NCBI RefSeq assembly: GCF_900182565.1
Contig: NZ_FXTI01000006.1
Span: forward strand, 149,961 to 213,960
Reading direction: 5' to 3'
Source of the DNA: Melghirimyces algeriensis
Lineage (GTDB): Bacteria > Bacillota > Bacilli > Thermoactinomycetales > DSM-45169
Length of the DNA: 64,000 nt
The notes below the pieces were generated by a model. The model saw only the letters and a list, made by a program, of their open reading frames with translations. It had not been told where the DNA came from and ran no database searches. Shown piece after piece: positions 43,545 to 52,282 of this stretch (position 1 is its first letter; each line of letters begins with the position of its first letter). The translations under genes were made by a program, and so were the position numbers.

Positions 43545-44345
43545 TCAGATCACTTCCCCTACACGGCGGTTCATCCGCCTGAAGAGATACCAAGCTCCCA
43601 AAAACAGAACCACCGTCAGAATAACGGTATAGATGACATATTTTATTTCCGGCCCCTGATCAGGGAAAAAGGGCTGATGGTACAGAGAAATAATCACAGC
43701 CATGGGGTTGAGGAAATAGAGTCCGGCAAAGTCCTTAACCGTTGAAGAAACCTCTGCACCCGTCAACATATGAATCGGATAAATGATGGGACACATATAC
43801 ATCCAGGCCCGCATCACCAGGTTGATGATAAACTCCACATCCCGATAGTATACATTCAGGATTGAGACGAGAAGCGCCACTCCCAAGGTAAACAGAGCCT
43901 GCAACAGAATGACCAGCGGCAAAAGAATCAGCTCACTCCACTGCATCGGATGACCCAACACTACTGCAAGAACCAGGATCAATGCAAAGGCGGGAATAAA
44001 ATTGACCATATTGGAGATCAGCATCGTTAAGGGAAAGATCTCCCGTGGAAAATAGACCTTTTTAATCAGCGAAGCATTTCCGGAAAGTGCCCGTGTCCCT
44101 TTGCGAACGGAATTGTTAAAAAATGTCCACGGGATGAGACCGGCCAACACATATAAGGGGTAGGGGCTTACGCCTTTATCCAACTGAATGATATACCCAA
44201 ACACCAATGTGTAGATCAGCATCAATCCTAATGGCTCCAACAAGGTCCAAAAAAACCCGAACAGGGAGTTGCGGTATCGGATCCGCAACTCCTTGTGAAC
44301 CAAGAAGTACATTAATTCCTTATATTTCTTTATATTTGCGATCAT
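43545..44345 (-). CDS. ABC-2 type exporter permease, TagG-like
   Basis: 266 aa with about six membrane helices. IRYRNSLFGFFWTLLEPLGL and YPLYVLAGLIPWTFFNNSV are typical of the TagG/RfbA/KpsM permeases that export lipid-linked glycopolymers. AAGGAG 9 bases before the ATG. Pairs with the ATPase gene downstream. Confidence 0.94.
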   Translation of the reverse strand: MIANIKKYKELMYFLVHKELRIRYRNSLFGFFWTLLEPLGLMLIYTLVFGYIIQLDKGVSPYPLYVLAGLIPWTFFNNSVRKGTRALSGNASLIKKVYFPREIFPLTMLISNMVNFIPAFALILVLAVVLGHPMQWSELILLPLVILLQALFTLGVALLVSILNVYYRDVEFIINLVMRAWMYMCPIIYPIHMLTGAEVSSTVKDFAGLYFLNPMAVIISLYHQPFFPDQGPEIKYVIYTVILTVVLFLGAWYLFRRMNRRVGEVI

Positions 44346-44358
44346 AAAGAGTGACTCC

Positions 44359-45453
44359 TTATCCGATGGATGACCCCGTCAATTGATAGCGGTTTTTAGC
44401 ATGGTCGGGGTATACAAGATCCAGGATTTTATCAATAGTCTCATCTGACAAATGATACTCATTGAAAATAGTATAGCGATTTCGCATAGAAGGGGCCTTT
44501 CGGATGGCATGATGCATTTCTTCACGGGTATATCCCAAGTCCTCATAGTGAGTGGGCAATCCCAGCTTTTCATAATACAGGTGCAATGCTTCCGTCTGTT
44601 CGTGTTGCCCCTGAAGATATTGGGCAAAGAGCACTCCGATCGCCACCTGCTCACCATGCAATGCCTTGCTACCACAATGGTAATCCATCGCATGGCTGAT
44701 CAGATGTTCGGAGCCGCTGCAGGGGCGGCTGGAACCGGCAATCGACATGGCAATCCCACTCATGATCAAGGACTCCGCCGCCAGTTTCATCAGCTGTGAA
44801 GAATCAACCTCCTCCCGATTCAGGAGGTTTAAAAAGGAGTCAACGGCATTATTGGCCATCAAGCTTGCAAATGTGTTTCTTTCTTCTTTTCCTGCTCGAT
44901 GTGCCAACTCCCAGTCAAAAAGCGCTGTCTTGTTGGACAGAAGATCACCGATTCCTGCAGACATCAGACGTGATGGACAAGAACTCAAAATATCCAAGTC
45001 GATTACAACACCTTGGGGCATTTTCACTCCCATACTGGTGCTTTTATTCAACATTTTAATCACGGCAACAGGGGAACAGATGGCATCACTGGAAATCGCT
45101 GTGGGGAACAGTACAACCGGCACATTGCTGCGGGTACCCACCACTTTGGATACATCCAGGGCTTTGCCTCCACCAATCCCGAAAATCATATCAGGGTGAT
45201 CTTCCAGCACTTCCCGCTCCAAGTCATTGATGGTGTCCAACGTGTTGTCTTTACATGTTAGCACTTGCATATCCAGAGCCTGTCCGGAAATGACATCAAT
45301 GATCTGATCTGTCACCTTTCGGGTTTTACCGCTTCCGCTCACCAAGGCTACTTTTTTTCCCTTAATCCATTCATACACTTGTGTTTTGAAGAGATGGGGG
45401 ATGGCACGGTGTTCAATGATCAGTTGAAGCGGAATATGCACTTTTTTAGCCAT
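44359..45453 (-). CDS. Glycerol-1-phosphate dehydrogenase-like (EgsA/AraM family)
   Basis: About 364 aa, iron/zinc alcohol-dehydrogenase fold related to AraM and archaeal EgsA. FGIGGGKALDVSKVVG (GGG nucleotide loop), VVLFPTAISSDAICSPVAV (the FPTAxSxDGxxSP-like motif), SAGIGDLLSNKTALFDW, SEHLISHAMDYHCGSKALHG (metal His residues) and GEQVAIG. The family reduces dihydroxyacetone phosphate to sn-glycerol-1-phosphate. ATG at 45453, 7 bases after GGGAGG, is preferred. It sits between a nucleotidyltransferase and the exporter. Confidence 0.88.
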   Translation of the reverse strand: MAKKVHIPLQLIIEHRAIPHLFKTQVYEWIKGKKVALVSGSGKTRKVTDQIIDVISGQALDMQVLTCKDNTLDTINDLEREVLEDHPDMIFGIGGGKALDVSKVVGTRSNVPVVLFPTAISSDAICSPVAVIKMLNKSTSMGVKMPQGVVIDLDILSSCPSRLMSAGIGDLLSNKTALFDWELAHRAGKEERNTFASLMANNAVDSFLNLLNREEVDSSQLMKLAAESLIMSGIAMSIAGSSRPCSGSEHLISHAMDYHCGSKALHGEQVAIGVLFAQYLQGQHEQTEALHLYYEKLGLPTHYEDLGYTREEMHHAIRKAPSMRNRYTIFNEYHLSDETIDKILDLVYPDHAKNRYQLTGSSIG

Positions 45454-45468
45454 GTCCATACCTCCCCA

Positions 45469-46182
45469 TCAGGTTTGAAGATTGACAGCCAACGTTTTGG
45501 CCGTTTCCAGATCATTGAAATCATCAATTTCAACCCAGGGATATCCTTCTGTATCGACCCCTTTAATCTCCACATCAGAAGCACAGGCTTCATATACGTT
45601 TTCATACCAGGCATCGGTGTCTCCACTGTCAATCATGGATTGGGCTTTGCGATACAGAATCTCCAGATCAGCCTTGGCCAGTTTGGAAATCCCGATATAT
45701 TCCCCATCAGCCACATCCAACGCAATTTTTTTGTTTACCAGTTTTAAACGACCATTTTCCATTTTAACGCGCATGGACTCCTCCGTCAGGACCTTCCGGG
45801 TATCCACCAGAATCGCTGTCTGATGCTGGGATTCCAAAATCAACGGAATCATGCGCTCATCATAAAAGTCATCGGAATTGATCAAAAGAATGTCATCCCC
45901 GATTTCCTTTGTCAAAAGAAACGAATAAATATTGTTCATGGATTCATAATGAGGGTTGTAGATAAAACGGATCTCTGTCCCCTGAAAGTGCTCTTGAATC
46001 CGTTCCATTTTGTATCCGCCAAGAATAAAAATGTCCTGATCCTGAAAACCAGCTTGTCGAACACTTTCCACTTGGTATTGAACCAGAGGTTTGCCGTCCA
46101 CACAAATCATCGCTTTTGGTTTATCCTCTGTTTCCGGGCGCAGTCGGCTGCCCACTCCAGCTGCCAAGATTACAACTTTCAC
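45469..46182 (-). CDS. Sugar/alcohol-phosphate nucleotidyltransferase
   Basis: 237 aa GT-A-like nucleotidyltransferase: VKVVILAAGVGSRLRPETED followed by KPKAMICVDGKPLVQYQ (LAAGxGxRLxP...K), then ILLINSDDFYDERM and YPWVEIDDFNDLETA (metal Asp). This resembles the cytidylyltransferases that make CDP-choline, CDP-glycerol or CDP-inositol in Licc/IPCT families; with CDP-alcohol transferases on both sides, CTP as donor is likely (inference). GTG at 46182 is 9 bases after AAGGAG; the longer frame has no site. Confidence 0.88.
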   Translation of the reverse strand: MKVVILAAGVGSRLRPETEDKPKAMICVDGKPLVQYQVESVRQAGFQDQDIFILGGYKMERIQEHFQGTEIRFIYNPHYESMNNIYSFLLTKEIGDDILLINSDDFYDERMIPLILESQHQTAILVDTRKVLTEESMRVKMENGRLKLVNKKIALDVADGEYIGISKLAKADLEILYRKAQSMIDSGDTDAWYENVYEACASDVEIKGVDTEGYPWVEIDDFNDLETAKTLAVNLQT

Positions 46183-46245
46183 GAAAAACAACTCCTTGTT
46201 TTGACTTGTAATGTCTCTTTTACACAAATTTAAATGGAATGTAAC

Positions 46246-47010
46246 CTAATCTAATTTTGATGTGGTAAGATACAGTCGAACGACAGTTTTCAATGCCGTT
46301 ACAATCAAAAAACCGAAAAACAGGTAAGGGGTCCATGTCATTCCTAATAACCATTCAATGGCTGCCAAAGGGCCCAGTATCGCAAAAAAGCCCGGCATCC
46401 CTGTAAAAAATGCCACCCACTCCATCAGGGAAGATGTTGTCCGCATATCGCTGACCGGATCGTTTTCATCTGCTTTTAACCCTACATAATTGTAAGCGAG
46501 TGGAATCAAAAGGGCCAGTGTTCCAATCAAAGCGGCGATATATACCAACGTAGCGGAAACGAGATCCAATCCCATCCAGCCGGTGTTCTTGAGCAACCCT
46601 AAGGAAACTGCAGTTAAAATGGGGATACTCATCGCGCGTATCAACGTATCCAGAAATACACCCAGCCGGCTGGTCACACGGTTCATTCGGGCCAGTTCAC
46701 CATCCAAACAGTCACAGAGATAACCGAGATTGTAAAACAGGATTGCCAGACCATATCCCCAGACTTCACCCGGCAATAAAAACCATCCCGTCACAGCGAA
46801 AAAGACGAGGCTGGCCCAACTGATCCCGTTAGGGGTTACAGGGGTTCGGCTCAGCACCACCGTTAGATAGATGGATATTCTGCGCAGAACGTACCAAGAC
46901 CATATCTCTTCAAAGTGACGAGGCTTCTGGCAGAGAGACCGGTAAGAAAGAATGGTTTCGCTGTCAACGGGCAACGTTGGTAATGTTTTTGTCATATCGT
47001 TGCTCTTCAC
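46246..47010 (-). CDS. CDP-alcohol phosphatidyltransferase family protein with altered motif
   Basis: About 254 aa, membrane protein. The motif DCLDGELARMNRVTSRLG then VFLDTLIR has the first three Asp, but the fourth, thought to be the catalytic base, is Arg. The rest (FYNLGYLCDCLDG, TPNGISWASLVFF) matches the family. GTG start overlaps the end of the glycosyltransferase gene by 47 bases. Either a specialised or an impaired enzyme. Confidence 0.85.
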   Translation of the reverse strand: MKSNDMTKTLPTLPVDSETILSYRSLCQKPRHFEEIWSWYVLRRISIYLTVVLSRTPVTPNGISWASLVFFAVTGWFLLPGEVWGYGLAILFYNLGYLCDCLDGELARMNRVTSRLGVFLDTLIRAMSIPILTAVSLGLLKNTGWMGLDLVSATLVYIAALIGTLALLIPLAYNYVGLKADENDPVSDMRTTSSLMEWVAFFTGMPGFFAILGPLAAIEWLLGMTWTPYLFFGFLIVTALKTVVRLYLTTSKLD

Positions 47011-48010
47011 AGACCCGGTCCCCTCTCCAATAATGTTTGCTCAAAAAGCTGGCGGCCGAGCCAAAACCACGACTGAAATGCAACAGGAAAAACGAAAGCA
47101 TACAGGGTACAAAGTACTTCCAGCCATGTTCCCTGCCCATCTTCCAGGATGATCCAACCAAGAGAAATAAGTACACCGCAGCCAAGATGGAGAAGATCAG
47201 AACAGCCATCTGACTGAAAAATGATGCAACCCCCAGAATGATGGACATCATGGCCACAACCAAAGGGATGCAGTGGCGCCAACGCAAAACGCCCCCTCCC
47301 CGTTTGCCGGCGATCATGGACCATTTTCCATCGTTTAAGGATTTCTTTAAAAATGTTGACAGTGTATTCCGGACAAAATAGGTAGATTGAATTGCCGTGG
47401 AAAGAAAGAAGGTTCCCCCGCTTCTCCGGATACGGGCATGCATTTCCAAATCTTCATTCCGCTTTAAATTTTCATTAAAATATCCCACTTGACTAAACAG
47501 TTCCCGTTTGTAAGCTCCGTAGGGAACGGTATCCACATAGCCTTCCCAGTCGGTTTTTGTGGTGCGAAATTTGGAATTTCCAACCCCAAAGGGATGGGAA
47601 TAAACATAAGCATTCACTTTTCCCCAAAAACCGGTCCCCTTCGTTTCCACGACGCCACCCACACAGGAAGCTTCCGGAACACGTTGGGCCACCCGATACG
47701 TACTGGAAAGAAAATCCTTCGGAATATGGCTGTGTCCGTCCACACGGATCACATATTCCCCTTTGGAATGCTGAATTCCCAGGTTCCAGCCCGTAGGAAG
47801 GGTTTTCCCCGGATTGGACAAAAATCGGATTCGTCCCGGATAACGTTCTTGAACACGTTCAATAATCTCCAGGGTCCGATCATCTGATTCCCCATCCACC
47901 ACAATCACTTCGTACTGATCTTGGGGAAAGTCCTGGGAAAGCATGGATTCCAACAAGCGTTCTATATATTTTTCTTCATTTCTTACAACCAACAGAAACG
48001 AAAAAATCAA
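46964..48010 (-). CDS. Family 2 glycosyltransferase, membrane-bound
   Basis: 348 aa. FLLVVRNEEKYIERLLESML, EVIVVDGESDDRT, EYVIRVDGHSH (DxD-like) and NEDLEMHARIRRSGG are GT2 motifs (ExoA-like). The C-terminal third has three or four membrane helices. Head gene of a seven-gene minus-strand operon, with a promoter at 48077-48105. The TTG start has only a weak ribosome binding site. It should add sugars to a lipid-linked or surface polymer. Confidence 0.9.
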   Translation of the reverse strand: MIFSFLLVVRNEEKYIERLLESMLSQDFPQDQYEVIVVDGESDDRTLEIIERVQERYPGRIRFLSNPGKTLPTGWNLGIQHSKGEYVIRVDGHSHIPKDFLSSTYRVAQRVPEASCVGGVVETKGTGFWGKVNAYVYSHPFGVGNSKFRTTKTDWEGYVDTVPYGAYKRELFSQVGYFNENLKRNEDLEMHARIRRSGGTFFLSTAIQSTYFVRNTLSTFLKKSLNDGKWSMIAGKRGGGVLRWRHCIPLVVAMMSIILGVASFFSQMAVLIFSILAAVYLFLLVGSSWKMGREHGWKYFVPCMLSFFLLHFSRGFGSAASFLSKHYWRGDRVCEEQRYDKNITNVAR

Positions 48011-48076
48011 TGGCTTTTTGATGATGAATCACTCGCTCTCCTACTGTCCTGCGTATTGGCAGTCAGTCATGCTAAT

Positions 48077-48105
48077 ATCATATCATGGACCTTTGTTTTC
48101 TACAA
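48077..48105 (-). promoter_or_regulatory. Sigma-A promoter of the phosphopolymer operon
   Basis: Minus strand: TTGTAG (48105-48100), 17-bp spacer, TATGAT (48082-48077), about 70 bases before the glycosyltransferase start. The gap 48011-48320 also contains the pur terminator and otherwise shows no gene. Confidence 0.6.
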
Positions 48106-48245
48106 TTGCCCCCCCTTTCTTGCAACACTTTCTACACATACCGCTACATAAGAACATTTTGAAAAAGAGGTGCAGCATTTATCTTACCATGTACAAACCC
48201 ATTTGCGGTCACATTTACTCCTTAAATAGTTCTTTTCACATAGAA

Positions 48246-48292
48246 AAGACAGCCCCATCCGAAACGGAACCCGGACAAATGGCTGCCTTTCT
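48246..48292 (-). terminator. Terminator of the purine operon
   Basis: AAAGGCAGCC / GGGCTGTCTTTT arms with an internal small TCCG/CGGA helix, downstream of purD. Confidence 0.6.
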
Positions 48293-48320
48293 TCTTCCCG
48301 TTTGCAACTTCTAACTGGTT

Positions 48321-49592
48321 CTAACGACCAGGATGAATCGCTCGACGTCCAATATCCTTTCGAAAATGGGCTCCCTTTATGGAGATATTCTCCAAAGCAT
48401 CGTAAACCTTGTTTCTCGCTTTCTGTAAATTGGGAGCAACGGATGTTACACCGAGAATCCTTCCTCCGCTCGTTATCAATTGTCCATCTTCTCTTTTCGT
48501 CCCTGCGTGGAAAATCATTAATTCCTCTGATACCTCGGAAATCCCTTCAATCCTTATCCCTTTTTGATAAGGTCCGGGATAACCTTCAGATGCCAGAATT
48601 ACACAAAGAGAAGACTCTTCTTTCCACTTGATATCCACCTCAGAAAGACATCCTTTGGCAACGGACAGCAGGATCTCCGCCAAATCCCCATCCAACCGGG
48701 GGAGTACCACTTGTGTTTCTGGGTCCCCAAAACGTGCATTAAACTCGATCACATGCGGGCCCTCATCCGTCATCATCAAACCGGCATAAAGCACTCCCCG
48801 GTACTGTAATCCTTCCTTAACCATCATTTGGGCCATAGGCTCCAAGATCGTTTTTACCGCTACTTGAATCTGGTTATCAGGGATTTGAGGTACCGGACTG
48901 AAGGCCCCCATCCCTCCTGTATTGGGCCCACGGTCCCCGTCATACACCGGCTTGTGGTCCTGTGCAGGAACCATGGGACGTACCGTTTCTCCATCCACAA
49001 AAGCCATCAACGACATTTCCTGTCCTTGAAGAAACTGTTCCACTACAATTTCCGCACCTGCTTGTCCAAACGTGCGTTCTTCCATCATCTTCTGAACCGC
49101 ATGGACTGCCTCATCCAGTGTTTTGGCAACAACTACTCCTTTCCCTGCGGCCAATCCATCCGCTTTAATTACAATCGGAGCGCCCTGTTTCCGAATATGG
49201 GTGATGGCTTCCCCTGGATCCGTAAATGAGCGATACGAAGCAGTAGGGATGTTACACTTTTCCATCAATTGCTTGGCAAACCGTTTGCTCCCTTCAATGT
49301 TTGCCGCTTTTTTTCGCGGACCAAAAATACATAACCCTTTTTCCTCAAAGATGTCTACGACTCCGGCCATCAATGGTGCTTCCGGCCCCACTACGGTCAA
49401 ATCGATTTTTTGCTCCAATGCAAAATTGAGCAAAGCTTCCACGTCTGTATCACAAATCGGAACACAGGTTGCCAGCTCTTCAATTCCTCCATTTCCAGGT
49501 GCACAATAGATCTCGTTCACTTGCGGACTCTGCTTCAATTTCCAAATGAGGGCATGCTCTCGTCCACCCCCACCAATCACCAGTACACGCAC
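48321..49592 (-). CDS. purD: Phosphoribosylamine-glycine ligase PurD
   Basis: About 423 aa ATP-grasp enzyme: VRVLVIGGGGREHALIWKLK, FGPRKKAANIEGSKRFAKQL, PIVIKADGLAAGKGVVVAKT, GPNTGGMGAFSPVP and VIEFNARFGDPETQ. Second step of purine synthesis. GTG at 49592 (typical VLVIGGGG start) is preferred over GTG 49601. Last pur gene; separated from purH by a small membrane protein gene. Confidence 0.97.
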   Translation of the reverse strand: MRVLVIGGGGREHALIWKLKQSPQVNEIYCAPGNGGIEELATCVPICDTDVEALLNFALEQKIDLTVVGPEAPLMAGVVDIFEEKGLCIFGPRKKAANIEGSKRFAKQLMEKCNIPTASYRSFTDPGEAITHIRKQGAPIVIKADGLAAGKGVVVAKTLDEAVHAVQKMMEERTFGQAGAEIVVEQFLQGQEMSLMAFVDGETVRPMVPAQDHKPVYDGDRGPNTGGMGAFSPVPQIPDNQIQVAVKTILEPMAQMMVKEGLQYRGVLYAGLMMTDEGPHVIEFNARFGDPETQVVLPRLDGDLAEILLSVAKGCLSEVDIKWKEESSLCVILASEGYPGPYQKGIRIEGISEVSEELMIFHAGTKREDGQLITSGGRILGVTSVAPNLQKARNKVYDALENISIKGAHFRKDIGRRAIHPGR

Positions 49593-49782
49593 CAAAGCCA
49601 CCGCCTTTCAGAAATGGGTTTTCGCTCTCAATCGGAAAAATCCGCTTCCCCAGGGCCCGTCCAAAATCATCCTTCAAAAAAAGAACAGGGGAAACCTCCA
49701 TGGACAAATAATTATCTTTGCATCCCCTTACAATGTATTCCAAACCTCTGTTTTATCCGGATTCGGATGACTCCTGGATGAT

Positions 49783-50061
49783 TTACTCAAACCATAAACT
49801 AACTCCGAACAAAGAAATGGTAACCACGATAAAAATAAAAGACCAATCCACTCGTGAACCGGGAGTATGATTATTTTTCCGACGTATGGACGGGATCGAC
49901 ATCACTCCACTCATTGCTAAAGCGAGCAGAAAATAAATGCCTCCTGCCACGCGGATCGTATATTGCCATGAGTAAGGCTCGTACCAGCCCAGGGACCCCA
50001 TCAGCCACAAGAGGGAAAGCGTTGCAAACACAAAGAAGAATGACCAACGAATCAAATACAT
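49783..50061 (-). CDS. Small three-helix membrane protein inside the pur operon, 92 aa
   Basis: MYLIRWSFFFVFATLSLLWL..., spans YTIRVAGGIYFLLALAMSGVM and FIFIVVTISLFGVSLWF, basic middle loop RRKNNHTPGSRVD. GGGAGGG is 6 bases before the ATG at 50061. It lies between purH and purD in the same direction, where Bacillus has no gene. No family recognised; a link to purine metabolism is not shown. Confidence 0.78.
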   Translation of the reverse strand: MYLIRWSFFFVFATLSLLWLMGSLGWYEPYSWQYTIRVAGGIYFLLALAMSGVMSIPSIRRKNNHTPGSRVDWSFIFIVVTISLFGVSLWFE

Positions 50062-50123
50062 CTTGAACCCTCCCTCGGCACTCTGGTTCAGTATATATAC
50101 GCCGAAGCGGGTCAAGATGTTCG

Positions 50124-51665
50124 TCAATGCTTAAAATGGCGTGTATGTGTAAACACCATCGCGATACCAAAACGATTGGCGGCCTCAATCGACTCTTGGT
50201 CACGGATGGAGCCACCTGGTTGTATAATTGCCTTCACACCTGCTTTTGCCGCTGCTTCCACGGTATCTTGTTTGGGAAAGAAGGCATCTGAAGCCAAAAC
50301 AGAACCCTTCACTTTCTCGCCAGCCTGTTCAATGGCAATCCGAGCTGCACCCACACGATTCATTTGTCCCGCCCCAATTCCAATCGTCTGCAAACCCTTT
50401 GCAAGAACAATCGCATTGGATTTTACATGTTTTACCACTTTCCAGGCAAAGAGAAGCTGTTCCCATTCCTCTTCTGTCGGTTGTCGATCCGTGGGAACGG
50501 TACACGCTTCCCGCTCAATCGATTTTTGATCTTCTGATTGTACGAGAGCTCCACCCCGTACCGACTGAAGACGCAGCCTGGCTGTTCGTTCTTCTGGAAG
50601 TTGTCCCAATTTTAGCAGGCGAAGATTCTTCTTCTCTGTCAAGAGTTGGATCGCTTCCGGTTCAAAGTCTGGAGCCAGAATAATCTCCAAAAAGATTTCT
50701 TTCATTTGCTTCGCCGTCTTTACATCAACCGTTCGATTCAAGGCTACAATCCCGCCAAAAATGGAAACCGGATCGGACTCATACGCTTTTTGGAAGGCCT
50801 CACTCAACGTATGACCCATGCCAACCCCACAGGGGTTCATATGTTTCACGGCCACAACCGCCGGTTGCTCAAACTCCAGAATCATTCCCAGTGCTGCATC
50901 CGCATCATTGATATTATTGTAGGAAAGCTCTTTTCCATGAAGTTGCTCTGCCGCAACCAACGAACCGGGACGGGAAACGGGATCTCTGTAAAAAGCGGCA
51001 TCCTGGTGCGGATTTTCCCCGTAACGGAGTTCCTGTTGTTTCTCATAAGTGACTGTCCACTTTTCCGGACAGGTGTCACCGGTTTTTTCCGTCAAATATT
51101 CAGCAACCACTGCATCATAGGCAGCCGTATGACGAAATGCCTTGGCCGCCAACCGCTCCCGCGTCTCCTGACAGACACCCCCACGAGCTGCCTCATCCAA
51201 AACGTGAGCGTAATCATTGGGATCGACCAATACCGTCAAATATTGATGATTTTTGGCTGCCGCCCGTACCATTGATGGCCCCCCAATATCGATATTCTCA
51301 ATCGCTTCTTGGAAGGAGACATCCGGCTTGGCAATCGTTTGCTGGAACGGGTAAAGGTTGACAACCACCAAATCAAAACAATCGATATTCCGTTCTTTCA
51401 GTTGTCGAATATGATCTTCCCGGTCCCGAACGGCCAATAATCCCCCATGAATCCGGGGGTGTAAGGTTTTGACCCGACCATCCAAAATTTCCGGAAACCC
51501 TGTCACTTCTGAGACGCCAATCACTGGCAGTCCTTCTTCCAGCAATTTTTTACGGGTTCCCCCGGTAGATACAATCTCTACTCCCAACTGTGACAGTCTT
51601 TGTGCGAGGTCCACAACTCCCGTTTTATCGGATACACTGATCAACGCCCGTCGGATCGGCTTCAA
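50124..51665 (-). CDS. purH: Bifunctional AICAR transformylase/IMP cyclohydrolase PurH
   Basis: 513 aa. The N-terminal IMP cyclohydrolase (MGS-like) domain has RRALISVSDKTGVVDLAQRL and HPRIHGGLLAVRD. The C-terminal AICAR formyltransferase domain has LRYGENPHQDAAF, VAVKHMNPCGVGMG (catalytic Lys-His) and ASDAFFPKQDTVEAAA. Last two steps to IMP. The TTG start overlaps the purN stop (TTGA), with GGAGGGG upstream. Confidence 0.98.
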   Translation of the reverse strand: MKPIRRALISVSDKTGVVDLAQRLSQLGVEIVSTGGTRKKLLEEGLPVIGVSEVTGFPEILDGRVKTLHPRIHGGLLAVRDREDHIRQLKERNIDCFDLVVVNLYPFQQTIAKPDVSFQEAIENIDIGGPSMVRAAAKNHQYLTVLVDPNDYAHVLDEAARGGVCQETRERLAAKAFRHTAAYDAVVAEYLTEKTGDTCPEKWTVTYEKQQELRYGENPHQDAAFYRDPVSRPGSLVAAEQLHGKELSYNNINDADAALGMILEFEQPAVVAVKHMNPCGVGMGHTLSEAFQKAYESDPVSIFGGIVALNRTVDVKTAKQMKEIFLEIILAPDFEPEAIQLLTEKKNLRLLKLGQLPEERTARLRLQSVRGGALVQSEDQKSIEREACTVPTDRQPTEEEWEQLLFAWKVVKHVKSNAIVLAKGLQTIGIGAGQMNRVGAARIAIEQAGEKVKGSVLASDAFFPKQDTVEAAAKAGVKAIIQPGGSIRDQESIEAANRFGIAMVFTHTRHFKH

Positions 51666-52282
51666 TTTAACCCCTCCATTTTGTTTTCCCCATGTTGTTC
51701 AGCGTCAGGCGGAAGAATCTTTCCAGTAAGCAATTTCCGAACGACAGCAGGATAAAGGTGATGTTCAACAAACTGAATTTTCTTCTGCAACTGTTCCACT
51801 GTATCCCCTGGTTCCACTAAAACTGGCTTTTGATCGATGATCGGTCCGGTGTCAATTCCCTCATCCACCCAGTGAACCGTCACTCCGGTCCACCTCACTC
51901 CGTAATCCAGAGCCTGCTCCACTGCATTCTTTCCAGGAAAAGCGGGGAGCAGAGACGGATGAATATTTACGATTCGCCAACGGTATGCTTTCAACAGCAC
52001 CGATCCCACAATACGCATATAACCGGCGAGAAGAATCCATTGAATCCCGCCCTCCTGAAGGAGGGTGAGAAGTTCTTTTTCATATGCTTCTTTACCCCCA
52101 TAATCCGATGGACGGAAGACTGCGGAAGGAATCCCCAGCCGCTTTGCCCGTTCCAATACCTGGCTTTCCGGTCGATCACAGATTAACAGGGTAATGTCTT
52201 CCGGCCAATGCTGCCGTCTGGATTGGTTGACCAACGCTTCAAAATTACTGCCACTCCCCGAAGCGAATACCGCAATACTCAA
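51662..52282 (-). CDS. purN: Phosphoribosylglycinamide formyltransferase PurN
   Basis: 206 aa: SIAVFASGSGSNFEALV (phosphate loop), HPSLLPAFPGKNAVEQALD (catalytic Asn/His region) and GVTVHWVDEGIDTGPII (Asp). Uses 10-formyl-tetrahydrofolate. The TTG at 52282 overlaps the purM stop (TTGA) after GGGAGG; the longer frame is rejected. Confidence 0.97.
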   Translation of the reverse strand: MSIAVFASGSGSNFEALVNQSRRQHWPEDITLLICDRPESQVLERAKRLGIPSAVFRPSDYGGKEAYEKELLTLLQEGGIQWILLAGYMRIVGSVLLKAYRWRIVNIHPSLLPAFPGKNAVEQALDYGVRWTGVTVHWVDEGIDTGPIIDQKPVLVEPGDTVEQLQKKIQFVEHHLYPAVVRKLLTGKILPPDAEQHGENKMEGLN

